Assembly (NCBI RefSeq): GCF_020179835.1
Contig: NZ_JAIUDA010000001.1
Location: forward strand, 310,001-374,000
DNA from: Pantoea sp. alder81
Lineage (GTDB): Bacteria > Pseudomonadota > Gammaproteobacteria > Enterobacterales > Enterobacteriaceae
Direction of reading: 5' to 3'
DNA length: 64,000 bases
This document shows positions 52,955 through 62,655 of the stretch, in pieces. The notes below the pieces were generated by a model, which saw only the letters and a list, made by a program, of their open reading frames with translations, did not search any database and had not been told where the DNA came from. A program made the translations under genes and the position numbers. Positions within the stretch are counted from its first letter, which is position 1. The number at the start of each line of letters is the position of its first letter.

Positions 52955-52979
52955 GACCAAAGTGAGTTTTAAGAATTAG

Positions 52980-53003
52980 TCCCGTGTGCGCCGGGATTTT
53001 TTT
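52980..53003 (+). terminator. Terminator after the unassigned gene
   Basis: TCCCG (52980-52984) and CGGGA (52992-52996) with a 7-base loop followed by seven T residues. It separates the unassigned gene from the flippase gene by about 46 bases. Confidence 0.8.
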
Positions 53004-53049
53004 ATGCCACGCTAATTCTCCTTGAGAAAAAACTGACACCAAAACACTT

Positions 53050-54567
53050 ATGTCGATTAAACGTAACGCGATTGCCAACTATGTTGGCCAAATCTATCTG
53101 ACGCTGTCAGGTATTTTGGTGGTACCACTTTATATTCAACATTTAGGAATGGAAGCTTACGGGTTGGTCGGCTTCTTTTCTATTTTATTGACGTGGTTAC
53201 AACTGCTGGATGCTGGCGTGTCCACTACATTGATGCGTGAAGCTGCGCGCTATCGTGCCAATCAAGCGGAATTTGTCTGGTTTCCGGCGCTGTTTGCCAC
53301 GCTGACACGATTCTTTTTGATCTCAACACTGATCCTGGTGGTATTGGGTTGGATTGCCACGCCGTGGATTGCTGCGCATTGGCTGAATGCGCAACATCTG
53401 CCGGCCAACGATGTAGTGATCGCGGTCGGCATCATGGTCATCACGGCGGCCATCCGCTGGCGTACCAGTCCCTATCGCAGCGTGATTGTCGGCTTCGAAC
53501 ATCAGGTCTGGCTGAATGGCGTCAACCTGATCATCACCACCTTGCGTACTTTTGGCGCCGTGGTGGTGATTCAGTTTTTCCCTAATCCCGTACTGACCTT
53601 TTTTATCTGGCAATTATTGGTATCGATTGCCGAAGCGGCATGCTGTATCTACAAATCCTGCCAGTTGGTTCCGCGTTCTGCGCGCAAGGAGAAGCGTGAC
53701 GACCTCAAGGGTGTGCTGCGGCCCTTTATTCGTTTTGCGCTCAGTGCAGCCTATTCCAGTGCTGTCTGGACCTTTATTTCGCAGATTGACCGACTGGTGC
53801 TGTCTAAAACCCTGCCGCTAAGCCAATACGGTTCTTTCACCGTGGTGGCGACAGCGGCAACCGGCATTCTGTTATTGAGTAGCCCGATCATGCAGGCGAT
53901 TGTGCCGCGCATGACCGGCATGAAAACCCGTAATGAAGGCGATGGAGAAGCGCTGAAACTTTATCGCTATACCACTCAGGCGGTCGCAATCTTTATGGCG
54001 CCGCTCAGTATCACCATTGCCTGTTATGCCGGACCGCTGCTTTGGGCATGGACCGAGAAAACCCAGATTGTTGATGAAATGTCATTCGTGCTCAGTCTCT
54101 ATGCGCTGGGCAGTGGCATTCAGGCGATCTGTGGTCTGCTGTATCACCTGCAATACATCAACGGCAATCTCAAATTGCACATGCAAGGCTTCAGCGCGTT
54201 CGCGTTGATTCTGGTGCCGCTCAACATCTGGTGCGCGTTGCACTATGGCGCACTGGGCACGGGATGGCTGTGGCTGGGGCAAAACATCTTCTATTTAGTG
54301 GGCTGGGCATGGCTGGTGCATCGCCGTTTCGCGCCCGGTCTTCATTTTACCTGGCTCACGCGTGATGTGATGTTGATTTGGGCGACATCTGCGCTTATTG
54401 CCTGGTTAAGCACCTTCCTGCCCATCGACTGGAATCAAAATCGTTGGGTCAATCTGCTGTGGTTGGGCCTGATTGGCGCTATCAATCTTGGCGTGTGCTG
54501 TTTGCTGCATAGCCTGGTGATAAAACGCCTGCGCTTGCCGTTATTCAATGTTGAGGAAAGAGGATGA
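53050..54567 (+). CDS. Wzx-type polysaccharide flippase (MOP superfamily)
   Basis: Encodes 505 residues with about 12-14 hydrophobic segments, typical of O-antigen/exopolysaccharide lipid-linked-unit flippases. The N-terminus (MSIKRNAIANYVGQIYLTLSGILVVPLYIQHLGMEAYGL region) matches the usual Wzx layout: a short basic start, a first span ending in P, then a glycine-rich turn. There is no evident ribosome site before the ATG and no room for a normal promoter after the preceding terminator. The next gene overlaps by 4 bases and is a glycosyltransferase, supporting a polysaccharide role. No polymerase or other glycan genes are in the window. Substrate unknown. Confidence 0.85.
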   Translation: MSIKRNAIANYVGQIYLTLSGILVVPLYIQHLGMEAYGLVGFFSILLTWLQLLDAGVSTTLMREAARYRANQAEFVWFPALFATLTRFFLISTLILVVLGWIATPWIAAHWLNAQHLPANDVVIAVGIMVITAAIRWRTSPYRSVIVGFEHQVWLNGVNLIITTLRTFGAVVVIQFFPNPVLTFFIWQLLVSIAEAACCIYKSCQLVPRSARKEKRDDLKGVLRPFIRFALSAAYSSAVWTFISQIDRLVLSKTLPLSQYGSFTVVATAATGILLLSSPIMQAIVPRMTGMKTRNEGDGEALKLYRYTTQAVAIFMAPLSITIACYAGPLLWAWTEKTQIVDEMSFVLSLYALGSGIQAICGLLYHLQYINGNLKLHMQGFSAFALILVPLNIWCALHYGALGTGWLWLGQNIFYLVGWAWLVHRRFAPGLHFTWLTRDVMLIWATSALIAWLSTFLPIDWNQNRWVNLLWLGLIGAINLGVCCLLHSLVIKRLRLPLFNVEERG

Positions 54568-55577
54568 GAATGCTGACATCTCGCCGCGTGCCAACCGTTT
54601 CAGTGATTGTGCCAAACTGGAACTGTGCTCCATGGCTACCTGAGGCCATGGGTTCACTGTTACGTCAATCATCGCCACCCGAAGAGATCATCATCATTGA
54701 TGACGGCTCCAGTGATGACAGTGTGGCCTGGCTGACCGCCTTCGCTGCAGCGCATCCGCAGGTCACACTGCTGAGCGGTGAACGTGGAGGCGTCAGCGCG
54801 GCGCGTATGAAAGGTCTGGCTGCTGCCACCGGTGATTTTGTCTATTTTATGGATGCGGATGATTTCGTTTCGACCGAACTGTTTGCTGATTTCCGGCGCG
54901 TACAAGCACGGCATCAGGAGATTGACCTGTTTTGTTTTGGCGCGAAGATGTTCCTCGATCTGCCGGTCGCGCAACGCCAATATCAGCGTATCCACCAACG
55001 TCACGTCAGTGGTTTATTGCCCGGAGGCAGGGCAAGTCTGCACATTTTGCTGCAACACCAGTCGGCACATCGAGTGGTATGGAGCTCAATAATGTCGCGA
55101 CGTTTGATCGATCAGCTAGCATTGCAGTTTCTTCCTATTCAGAACCACGAAGATGCGCCCTGGATGTTTGCGCTTTACATGGCCGCCCGCCAAATTTATT
55201 GCACCAGTCAAAGCTACTATTACAAGCGCTTTATGCTCAGTTCACTGTCACAGAGCACGCGTGACTTTTCGTGGGTCAAAAACTATTTTATCGCACGGCA
55301 AAGCAGCGAACAGTTTTTACGCGACCAGCAGCAACCCGTTGATGAGTTGCTGCTGGATGATTACTACCAGACAGTGATGAAGGGCTGCCTGGCGCAAATC
55401 CGCAAAAATCACATGACGGTGCCCAACGAATGGCAGGTTCCGGTAAATCAAGTCGTACGTAAGATGCTGCAGCAGGATTCGCGTCTGAAACTGTTATGGT
55501 ACTGCCCGTCGATATACCTCGGATTGCAGAATTTTCGTGAACAGGTTGGACGCTATTCTGCTCGTCGCCGACCGTGA
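54564..55577 (+). CDS. Family 2 (GT-A) glycosyltransferase
   Basis: Encodes 337 residues, probably cytosolic or peripheral to the membrane. The N-terminal GT2 nucleotide-binding part is clear: VSVIVPNWNCAPWLPEAMGSLLRQ, IIIIDDGSSDDS, GGVSAARMKGLAAATGDF and the metal-binding DxD as FMDADDF. The C-terminal half is helical with an NHEDAPWMFALYMAARQIYC stretch, resembling the acceptor side of GT2 enzymes that carry an ED motif. Start overlaps the flippase stop (ATGA at 54564); a second ATG lies two codons in. Sugar donor and acceptor cannot be told. Confidence 0.88.
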   Translation: MRMLTSRRVPTVSVIVPNWNCAPWLPEAMGSLLRQSSPPEEIIIIDDGSSDDSVAWLTAFAAAHPQVTLLSGERGGVSAARMKGLAAATGDFVYFMDADDFVSTELFADFRRVQARHQEIDLFCFGAKMFLDLPVAQRQYQRIHQRHVSGLLPGGRASLHILLQHQSAHRVVWSSIMSRRLIDQLALQFLPIQNHEDAPWMFALYMAARQIYCTSQSYYYKRFMLSSLSQSTRDFSWVKNYFIARQSSEQFLRDQQQPVDELLLDDYYQTVMKGCLAQIRKNHMTVPNEWQVPVNQVVRKMLQQDSRLKLLWYCPSIYLGLQNFREQVGRYSARRRP

Positions 55578-55601
55578 TCAATTCTCCCGCTGCTGATTAA
55601 A

Positions 55602-55638
55602 TTTACTTTTGCGCCAGAGGCCTTTACCATTCTGGCGC
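55602..55638 (+). promoter_or_regulatory. pyrD promoter with overlapping inverted repeat
   Basis: TTTACT (55602-55607), 17 bases, TACCAT (55625-55630) form a reasonable sigma-70 promoter about 50 bases before pyrD. A perfect inverted repeat GCGCCAGA (55611-55618) / TCTGGCGC (55631-55638) spans the spacer and start point. It could be a repressor operator, or a transcript end for the upstream glycosyltransferase gene. E. coli pyrD is controlled by start-point choice and PurR; correspondence is unproven. Confidence 0.5.
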
Positions 55639-55688
55639 ACAAATTTCCGTGCACCCGACGTCTTCGCTTCCGCCATTCAGGAGAGTGC

Positions 55689-56699
55689 ATGTTATATCCT
55701 ATCGTCCGGCCGGCGCTGTTTAAGCTCGATCCAGAGCGTGCGCACGAACTCACCTTTCAACAATTACGTTTTATCAGCGGAACGCCGCTGGAAGGACTGA
55801 TTCGCCAGTCGCTGCCGTCACGCCCGGTGACCTGCATGGGATTGACTTTCCCTAACGCGCTGGGGCTTGCTGCAGGCCTCGATAAAAACGCAGAGTGCAT
55901 TGATGCCTTTAGTGCGATGGGCTTCGGTTTCGTGGAAGTGGGTACGGTGACACCACGAGCACAGCCTGGCAATGATAAGCCGCGCATGTTCCGTCTGGTG
56001 GAAGCGGAAGGGATTATTAATCGCATGGGCTTTAATAATCACGGCGTCGATCACTTAGTCGAGAACGTTAAAAAAGCGCGTTTCAAAGGTATCCTTGGTA
56101 TCAATATTGGCAAAAATAAAGATACCCCAGTGGAGCAGGGCAAAGACGATTATCTGATTTGCATGGATAAGGTGTATGCCCATGCCGGATATATCGCCAT
56201 CAATATTTCATCGCCAAACACCCCAGGATTACGCACGCTGCAATATGGCGAAGCACTGGACGATCTGCTTTCGGCGATCAAATTAAAACAAAAAGAGCTG
56301 CAGGAACGGCACCTTAAATATGTGCCGGTCGCTGTGAAGATCGCGCCGGATCTTTCTGAAGAGGAATTGATCCAGGTTGCCGACAGTTTAGTGCGCCATG
56401 AAATTGATGGTGTCATTGCCACCAATACCACACTTGATCGTGATTTAGTCGCCGGACTTAAATATGCCGACGAGATGGGAGGATTAAGTGGTCGTCCAGT
56501 GCAGTCACGCAGCACCGAAGTGATTCGCCGCTTGTCGCAAGAGCTGCAGGGTCGCTTACCGATTATTGGCGTCGGTGGCATTGATTCACTGGTTTCCGCC
56601 CGTGAAAAAATGGCCGCAGGGGCAACATTAGTGCAGATATACTCCGGCTTTATTTATAAAGGCCCAGGTTTAATTAAAGATATCGTGACCCATATCTAA
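55689..56699 (+). CDS. pyrD: Dihydroorotate dehydrogenase (quinone)
   Basis: Membrane-associated class 2 enzyme of pyrimidine synthesis, oxidising dihydroorotate to orotate with FMN and passing electrons to quinone. It has 336 residues as in E. coli. The N-terminal helical quinone-entry part ([23 protein letters not shown]) is followed by the barrel with [31 protein letters not shown] and the active-site serine region [15 protein letters not shown] strong CAGGAGAG ribosome site precedes the ATG. Confidence 0.98.
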   Translation: MLYPIVRPALFKLDPERAHELTFQQLRFISGTPLEGLIRQSLPSRPVTCMGLTFPNALGLAAGLDKNAECIDAFSAMGFGFVEVGTVTPRAQPGNDKPRMFRLVEAEGIINRMGFNNHGVDHLVENVKKARFKGILGINIGKNKDTPVEQGKDDYLICMDKVYAHAGYIAINISSPNTPGLRTLQYGEALDDLLSAIKLKQKELQERHLKYVPVAVKIAPDLSEEELIQVADSLVRHEIDGVIATNTTLDRDLVAGLKYADEMGGLSGRPVQSRSTEVIRRLSQELQGRLPIIGVGGIDSLVSAREKMAAGATLVQIYSGFIYKGPGLIKDIVTHI

Positions 56700-56712
56700 G
56701 ACATTTCCCACT

Positions 56713-56735
56713 TTCCCGTGCCGGGGGGTTTATTT
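56713..56735 (+). terminator. Weak terminator candidate after pyrD
   Basis: A short CCCG-tgc-CGGG stem extended by wobble pairs, followed by GGTTTATTTAT. It starts 13 bases after the pyrD stop. Stem length is marginal. Confidence 0.4.
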
Positions 56736-56848
56736 ATCCCTTCGGCTCGTTTATATTTTGTCCTGCTGATGCATTTTTCAGCTTTTCCTTAGAGCTTTAT
56801 TTTTTCATTGAGCGCCATTTAGCGCAGCGTTTAACCACAGGGCACATC

Positions 56849-57391
56849 ATGAAAATCAAACCTGATGATAACTGGCGTTGGTATTTTGACGCAGAGCACG
56901 ATCGTATGATGCTGGATTTGGCCGATGGCATGCTATTTCGTTCGCGCTTCTCGCGTAAAATGCTGACACCGGATGCCTTTAATGTCAGCGGGTTTTGCGT
57001 CGATGACGCCGCACTTTATTTTACCTTTGAAGAGCGTTGCCGACAGAGTGGATTAAAAGGCGACCAGCGCGCCGAATTAGTATTAAACGCATTAGTGGCG
57101 AGTCGTTTTTTAAAACCGCTGATGCCGAAAAGCTGGCATTTCACCAGCCATGCCCAAAGCTGGCAACCTACCTCAGGCGATATGGTGGCCGTGACGCTGG
57201 CCGATAGCGGCGAGCAGGCGCAATTGCTGGTGGTCGAGAGCGGTGAAAATGCGGCACTGTGTCTGCTGGCACAAAATGCATTATCGGTAGCCGGTAAAGG
57301 CATGCAGTTAGGCGACGCGATTAAGATCATGAACGATCGTTTACGACCGCAGCAGCAGGAACAAAACGCCCACTTTGCGCGGGCGGTTTAA
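56849..57391 (+). CDS. zapC: Cell division protein ZapC
   Basis: Cytosolic FtsZ-ring stabiliser. It has 180 residues, the length of E. coli ZapC. The N-terminus [34 protein letters not shown] and the stretch [23 protein letters not shown] are nearly the same as E. coli; the last dozen residues diverge. Its stop is 4 bases from the end of the convergent ycbX, with no visible terminator between. Confidence 0.96.
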   Translation: MKIKPDDNWRWYFDAEHDRMMLDLADGMLFRSRFSRKMLTPDAFNVSGFCVDDAALYFTFEERCRQSGLKGDQRAELVLNALVASRFLKPLMPKSWHFTSHAQSWQPTSGDMVAVTLADSGEQAQLLVVESGENAALCLLAQNALSVAGKGMQLGDAIKIMNDRLRPQQQEQNAHFARAV

Positions 57392-57395
57392 CCGT

Positions 57396-58505
57396 TTAAG
57401 CCAGAACAATATCGCCTGCTGGAATACAGCTACAACTGAGAATGGTGCCGTCCGCACGCACTGCGCTTTGTTTTAATGGCTTCACTTCGCCCGATACCAG
57501 CGTCATCTTACAGCTGCCGCAAATCCCTGCACGACATGAGTAGGGAATGCGATACCCCTGCATCTCCAGTTGTTCCAGTAGCACATTCTGGTTGTCGCCG
57601 GTAAATTCACTGCCCTGATAACCGATGGTCACTTCGGCCTGTTGGCTGGCCGCCGGTTTGAGGGTTTCCACCACCACGCCCGGTCCGTAAGCTCGCGGCG
57701 TCTGACGTTCCATAACCGTGAGCTCATCGCCTACACGGATCACGCCGCTGTTGCGGGCGATCAGATTTAGACCGAAATCGATATCTCCGCTACCGTCCTG
57801 ACCGCTGCGGAAACGTTGTAACGTAGACAGTGGTTCACCTTCGGGATGTTTGCGACCGCTTTCGGTGCCAACAGTGGTAAACACGCAGCGGCTGCAGGGC
57901 TTGGGCATATCAAAAACAATCTCGCCGATTTTGATCTGCTTCCAACTATCTTCATCCCACGCCGGCGCGCCGCTGACCACCAGGTTGGGGCGGAATTGCT
58001 CAACGCGTACGCTGGCTGGGCAACGCTGCTGCAGATCCTGCAGTGATGACATATTTACCAGCAGGAAGGGAAATCCATCGGCGAAACTCAGTGATACCTT
58101 ATCAAATCGTTTTACCCGGCGCGTAGGGGCAAGCCCGGTCCAGCGTAATTGCACTGGACGCGGAAAGAATTCGCTCAGCCAATCATTAATTTCTGCCGGA
58201 GCAATGTGTGAGGTGAAATGATTACCCCAAACTTCAGTGGGTGACTGCTGTGCTGTGAAATCGCTGAAGCGAATTAATGCCTGGCTGCCATCAGGGGCAT
58301 TCAAAAATAAGCCATCAGGCAACAGCGCGGGGGTGAAACGAACCATTTCCGGGTACTGCCGCGCAGTAATAAAAGTGCCGTCCAGTTCAGTCACCATAAA
58401 GATACGATCAAACGCCAGACCACTCTCCAGCACCTGTGCATGAGACAGTTGCAAACCCCGCATGGATTTGACCGGATGTATATAGAGGCGAGAAAGCGTA
58501 ATCAT
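57396..58505 (-). CDS. ycbX: YcbX, MOSC-domain 2Fe-2S protein (N-hydroxylated base reduction)
   Basis: In E. coli YcbX is a molybdenum-cofactor-dependent enzyme that detoxifies N-hydroxylated purines such as 6-hydroxylaminopurine. The ATG at 58505 gives 369 residues starting [17 protein letters not shown], as in E. coli. The open frame continues 153 codons upstream across rlmL antisense and is not part of the gene. Order of parts: MOSC N-terminal beta-barrel, MOSC core with [15 protein letters not shown] (likely Mo-ligand cysteine), then a C-terminal plant-type ferredoxin domain with [15 protein letters not shown] and a last CSC. Divergent from rlmKL. Confidence 0.95.
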   Translation of the reverse strand: MITLSRLYIHPVKSMRGLQLSHAQVLESGLAFDRIFMVTELDGTFITARQYPEMVRFTPALLPDGLFLNAPDGSQALIRFSDFTAQQSPTEVWGNHFTSHIAPAEINDWLSEFFPRPVQLRWTGLAPTRRVKRFDKVSLSFADGFPFLLVNMSSLQDLQQRCPASVRVEQFRPNLVVSGAPAWDEDSWKQIKIGEIVFDMPKPCSRCVFTTVGTESGRKHPEGEPLSTLQRFRSGQDGSGDIDFGLNLIARNSGVIRVGDELTVMERQTPRAYGPGVVVETLKPAASQQAEVTIGYQGSEFTGDNQNVLLEQLEMQGYRIPYSCRAGICGSCKMTLVSGEVKPLKQSAVRADGTILSCSCIPAGDIVLA

Positions 58506-58602
58506 CGAAACTCCATCAGGACAAAAAGAAGCTAACTTTATGACATAGGACGCTGATTCGCTATAATGCGCAACAATTTTAGCAAGAGTAAAAAGTGACG
58601 AT

Positions 58603-60720
58603 ATGAATTCTCTGTTTGCCAGTACGGCGCGTGGGCTCGAAGAGCTGTTAAAAACTGAGCTGGACGCGCTGGGTGCGCAGGATTTGCAGGTGGTGCAGGG
58701 CGGCGTCCACTTCCGAGCCGATGACCGTGTCATGTACCAAAGCCTGCTGTGGAGCCGACTGGCTTCGCGTATTTTGCTGCCGCTGGGAGAATTTGGCGTC
58801 TGGAGCGATCTCGATCTGTATGTGGGTGCGCAAAGCATTCCCTGGACTGAGATGTTCGACAGCAATACCAGCTTTGCTATCCACTTTAGCGGCACCAATG
58901 AGGTGATCCGTAACAGCCAGTTCGGCGCGTTGCGTATTAAAGATGCGATCGTTGACAGCTTCACGCGTCAAAATCTCGAGCGTCCAAGCGTTGATCGCGA
59001 ACAGCCGGGAATTCGCGTTAATGCGTGGCTGAATAAAGATCGTGTGAGTATTGCGCTGGATCTGAGTGGCGATGCACTGCATCAGCGCGGCTACCGTCAG
59101 CAAACGGGTCAGGCACCGCTGAAGGAAACGCTGGCTGCAGCGATTGTGATGCGTTCAGGCTGGCAGAGCAGCACACCATTGGTCGATCCGATGTGCGGTT
59201 CGGGTACGCTGTTGCTGGAAGCGGCACTGATCGCCTGCGATCGCGCGCCGGGCCTGTTGCGTACGCACTGGGGCTTTAACCGCTGGAAGAACCATAATCA
59301 AGCGGTGTGGCAAGAAGTACATGGCGAAGCGAAAGAGCGTGCGCGTGTGGGCACCGCTGCCGCAACGGCTCGTTTCTATGGATACGACAATGACAGCCGC
59401 GTGCTGGAATCCGCGCGTGCCAATGCGCGTCGTGCTGGCGTGTTCGAATTGTTCACCTTCGCCCAGCAGGATGTGATTAAGCTGAAGAACCCGCTGGCGG
59501 GGCAGGAGATCACCGGCACCGTGCTGAGCAACCCGCCTTACGGCGAACGTCTTGAAAGCGAACCGGCGTTGATTGCGTTGCACAGCCTGCTGGGACGCAT
59601 CATGAAGCAGCAGTTCGGCGGCTGGAATCTTTCGCTGTTCAGTGCTTCACCGGAACTGCTGAGCTGCCTGCAATTGCGCGCCGATCGCCAGTTCAAAGCC
59701 AAAAACGGCCCATTGGAATGTGTGCAGAAAAACTATCAGCTGGCGGCGACCAGTGGTGAAGGTAGCGCGCAGATTGCCGAAGACTTTGCCAACCGTCTGC
59801 GCAAAAACATCAAAAAGCTGGAAAAGTGGGCGAAGCAATCCAACATTGAATGCTATCGCCTGTATGATGCCGACCTGCCAGAATACAACGTCGCGGTAGA
59901 CCGCTACGGCGATTGGGTGGTGATTCAGGAGTATGCACCACCAAAAACAGTGGATGCTAATAAAGCGCGTCAGCGTCTGTTCGATGTGATCAGCGCCACC
60001 CTGAGCGTGCTGGAGATCCCGGCCAATCGCCTGGTGATGAAAACCCGCGAGCGCCAGAAAGGCAAAAATCAGTATCAGAAGCTGGGCGAGAAGGGCGACT
60101 TCTTCGAAGTACAGGAGTTTGACGCACGTCTGCTGGTGAATCTGACCGATTATCTCGACACCGGTTTGTTCCTTGATCACCGTCTGGCGCGTCAGATGCT
60201 GGGCAAAATGAGCGCTGGCAAAGACTTCCTCAACCTGTTTGCTTACACCGGCACCGCCAGTGTGCACGCGGGATTAGGCGGCGCGAAAACCACCACCACC
60301 GTGGATATGTCTCGTACCTATCTGGAATGGGCCGAGCGTAACCTGCGTCTTAACGGTCTGACCGGACGTCAGCATCGACTGATGCACGCTGATTGCCTGA
60401 GCTGGCTGCGTGACAGTGACGAACAATTTGATTTGATCTTCATCGATCCGCCGACGTTCTCGAACTCCAAACGTATGGAAGACGATTTCGACGTGCAGCG
60501 TGACCATATGATGCTGATGCAGAACCTGAAACGTCTGCTGCGTCGTGGTGGCACCATTATGTTCTCGAATAACAAGCGCGGCTTCAAAATGGACCTCGAC
60601 GGCTTAGCCGGTCTGGGTCTGCAGGCGCAGGAAATTACCCAAAAAACGTTGTCGCAAGATTTCGCACGCAACCGTCAAATTCACAACTGCTGGCTGGTTA
60701 GCCACGCCGGTAAGGAATAA
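58603..60720 (+). CDS. rlmL: Bifunctional 23S rRNA methyltransferase RlmKL
   Basis: Fusion enzyme: the N-terminal half (THUMP plus methyltransferase) makes m2G2445 and the C-terminal half makes m7G2069 in 23S rRNA. It has 705 residues (E. coli 702). RlmL motifs [18 protein letters not shown] and NPPYGERL are near residues 195 and 310; the RlmK half has [18 protein letters not shown] and [12 protein letters not shown]. It lies 5 bases before uup and is probably co-transcribed. Confidence 0.97.
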   Translation: MNSLFASTARGLEELLKTELDALGAQDLQVVQGGVHFRADDRVMYQSLLWSRLASRILLPLGEFGVWSDLDLYVGAQSIPWTEMFDSNTSFAIHFSGTNEVIRNSQFGALRIKDAIVDSFTRQNLERPSVDREQPGIRVNAWLNKDRVSIALDLSGDALHQRGYRQQTGQAPLKETLAAAIVMRSGWQSSTPLVDPMCGSGTLLLEAALIACDRAPGLLRTHWGFNRWKNHNQAVWQEVHGEAKERARVGTAAATARFYGYDNDSRVLESARANARRAGVFELFTFAQQDVIKLKNPLAGQEITGTVLSNPPYGERLESEPALIALHSLLGRIMKQQFGGWNLSLFSASPELLSCLQLRADRQFKAKNGPLECVQKNYQLAATSGEGSAQIAEDFANRLRKNIKKLEKWAKQSNIECYRLYDADLPEYNVAVDRYGDWVVIQEYAPPKTVDANKARQRLFDVISATLSVLEIPANRLVMKTRERQKGKNQYQKLGEKGDFFEVQEFDARLLVNLTDYLDTGLFLDHRLARQMLGKMSAGKDFLNLFAYTGTASVHAGLGGAKTTTTVDMSRTYLEWAERNLRLNGLTGRQHRLMHADCLSWLRDSDEQFDLIFIDPPTFSNSKRMEDDFDVQRDHMMLMQNLKRLLRRGGTIMFSNNKRGFKMDLDGLAGLGLQAQEITQKTLSQDFARNRQIHNCWLVSHAGKE

Positions 60721-60725
60721 GTTTT

Positions 60726-62639
60726 ATGTCACTGATCAGTATCCATGGCGCTTACCTCTCATTCAGCGATGCGCCGCTGTTGGATAACACCGAACTGCAC
60801 ATCGAAGAGGGCGAACGCGTCTGTCTGGTGGGCCGTAACGGTGCCGGTAAATCCACATTGATGAAAATCATCAACGGCGAGCAACCGCTGGATGATGGCC
60901 GCATTATTTACGAACAAGATTTGGTTGTGGCGCGTCTGCAACAGGATCCACCGCGTAACATTACCGGTTCTGTGTATGACTTTGTTGCCGAAGGCGTGGC
61001 AGAACAGGCTGAACATCTGAAGGCATATCACGCGATTTCCCATCTGGTGATGGAAGATCCTAGCGATAAAAACCTGAATGAAATGGGCCGCCTGCAAACC
61101 ATTCTCGATCACCAAAATCTGTGGCAACTCGACAGCCGTATTAATGACGTGCTGCTGCAGATTGGTCTGGACGCAGACACTGAACTCTCCTCACTGTCGG
61201 GCGGCTGGTTGCGTAAAGCGGCGCTAGGCCGTGCGCTGGTCAGCAACCCGCGCGTATTGATGCTCGATGAACCAACCAACCACCTCGATATCGAAACCAT
61301 CGACTGGCTGGAAACCTTCCTCAAAACCTTCACTGGTAGCATCGTGTTTATCTCGCACGACCGTTCGTTCATTCGCAACATGGCGACGCGTATTGTCGAT
61401 CTTGACCGCGGTAAGCTGGTCTCCTGGCCGGGCAACTACGACCTTTATCTCACCGGTAAAGAGGAAGCGTTGCGCGTAGAAGAGATGCAGAACGCCGAGT
61501 TTGACCGCAAATTAGCGCAGGAAGAAGTGTGGATCCGTCAGGGCATCAAAGCGCGCCGTACGCGTAATGAAGGACGTGTGCGTGCGCTGAAAGCCTTACG
61601 TAACGAGCGTTCTGAACGCCGTGAAGTGATGGGCAAAGCAAACATGCAGGTCGGCGAAGCCGCTCGCTCGGGCAAGATTGTGTTTGAGATGGAAAACGTC
61701 AACTACAGCGTTGATGGCAAAACGCTGGTGCGTGATTTCTCCACTCAGGTGCAGCGCGGCGATAAGATCGCTCTGATTGGTCCGAACGGCTGTGGTAAAA
61801 CCACCTTACTGCGTCTGATGCTGGATGAGCTAAAAGCGGACAGCGGCCGTGTGCACTGCGGAACGAAGCTCGAAATCGCGTATTTTGACCAGCACCGTGC
61901 TGAGTTGGATCCGGATCGTACCGTGATGGACAACCTCGCGGAAGGTAAGCAGGAAGTGATGGTGAACGGTAAGCCGCGCCATGTGCTGGGCTATCTGCAG
62001 GACTTCCTGTTCCATCCAAAGCGTGCGATGACGCCAGTACGTGCGCTGTCCGGTGGTGAACGTAACCGCCTGCTGTTGGCTCGTCTGTTCCTGAAACCTA
62101 GCAACCTGTTAATTCTCGATGAACCGACCAACGACCTCGACGTGGAAACGCTGGAGCTGTTGGAAGAGTTGGTGGATGGTTACCAGGGCACCGTCATGCT
62201 GGTGAGCCACGATCGTCAATTCGTCGATAACACCGTGACCGAATGCTGGATCTTTGAAGGCAACGGCGAGATTGGCGCCTTTGTTGGCGGCTATCACGAT
62301 GCGCAGTTGCAGCGTAGCGCCTATAAGCAAACCAAATCCGCCACGGTGAAAACCTCATCCGCTGCGCCAAAAGCGGCAGATAAAGGTAATGAGCCAAAAC
62401 GTAGCGCGAACAAACTAAGCTATAACCTGACACGTGAACTGGAACAGCTGCCGCAAAAACTGGAGCAACTGGAGACACGTATCGGTGAGCTACAGGCAAA
62501 AATGAGCCATCCGGACTTTTTCAGCCAGCCGCACGACAAAACTCAGCCCGTTTTAGATGCGTTAGCGCAAACTGAAAAAGAGCTGGAAGTGGCGTTTGAA
62601 CGCTGGGAAGAGTTAGAAGCGTTGAAAAACGGCGCGTAA
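60726..62639 (+). CDS. uup: ABC-F ATPase Uup
   Basis: Soluble twin-ATPase ABC-F protein that acts on ribosomes and influences transposon precise excision. It has 637 residues (E. coli 635). The first ATPase has GRNGAGKST and LSGGWLRKAALGRAL; the second has GPNGCGKTT and LSGGERNRLLLARLF; between them lies the charged linker (ALKALRNERSERREVMGKANM). The C-terminal ~90 residues form a coiled coil (LTRELEQLPQKLEQLETRIGEL) with DNA-binding character in E. coli. Confidence 0.97.
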   Translation: MSLISIHGAYLSFSDAPLLDNTELHIEEGERVCLVGRNGAGKSTLMKIINGEQPLDDGRIIYEQDLVVARLQQDPPRNITGSVYDFVAEGVAEQAEHLKAYHAISHLVMEDPSDKNLNEMGRLQTILDHQNLWQLDSRINDVLLQIGLDADTELSSLSGGWLRKAALGRALVSNPRVLMLDEPTNHLDIETIDWLETFLKTFTGSIVFISHDRSFIRNMATRIVDLDRGKLVSWPGNYDLYLTGKEEALRVEEMQNAEFDRKLAQEEVWIRQGIKARRTRNEGRVRALKALRNERSERREVMGKANMQVGEAARSGKIVFEMENVNYSVDGKTLVRDFSTQVQRGDKIALIGPNGCGKTTLLRLMLDELKADSGRVHCGTKLEIAYFDQHRAELDPDRTVMDNLAEGKQEVMVNGKPRHVLGYLQDFLFHPKRAMTPVRALSGGERNRLLLARLFLKPSNLLILDEPTNDLDVETLELLEELVDGYQGTVMLVSHDRQFVDNTVTECWIFEGNGEIGAFVGGYHDAQLQRSAYKQTKSATVKTSSAAPKAADKGNEPKRSANKLSYNLTRELEQLPQKLEQLETRIGELQAKMSHPDFFSQPHDKTQPVLDALAQTEKELEVAFERWEELEALKNGA

Positions 62640-62655
62640 TACAGAGGAAGTCAGT

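Noticed and set aside
58506..58964. 153-codon upstream extension of ycbX
   Set aside because: Runs antisense through rlmL; the E. coli-like YcbX start at 58505 has its own ribosome site.
59647..60267. 206-codon minus-strand frame inside rlmL
   Set aside because: Antisense shadow of the methyltransferase gene without independent support.
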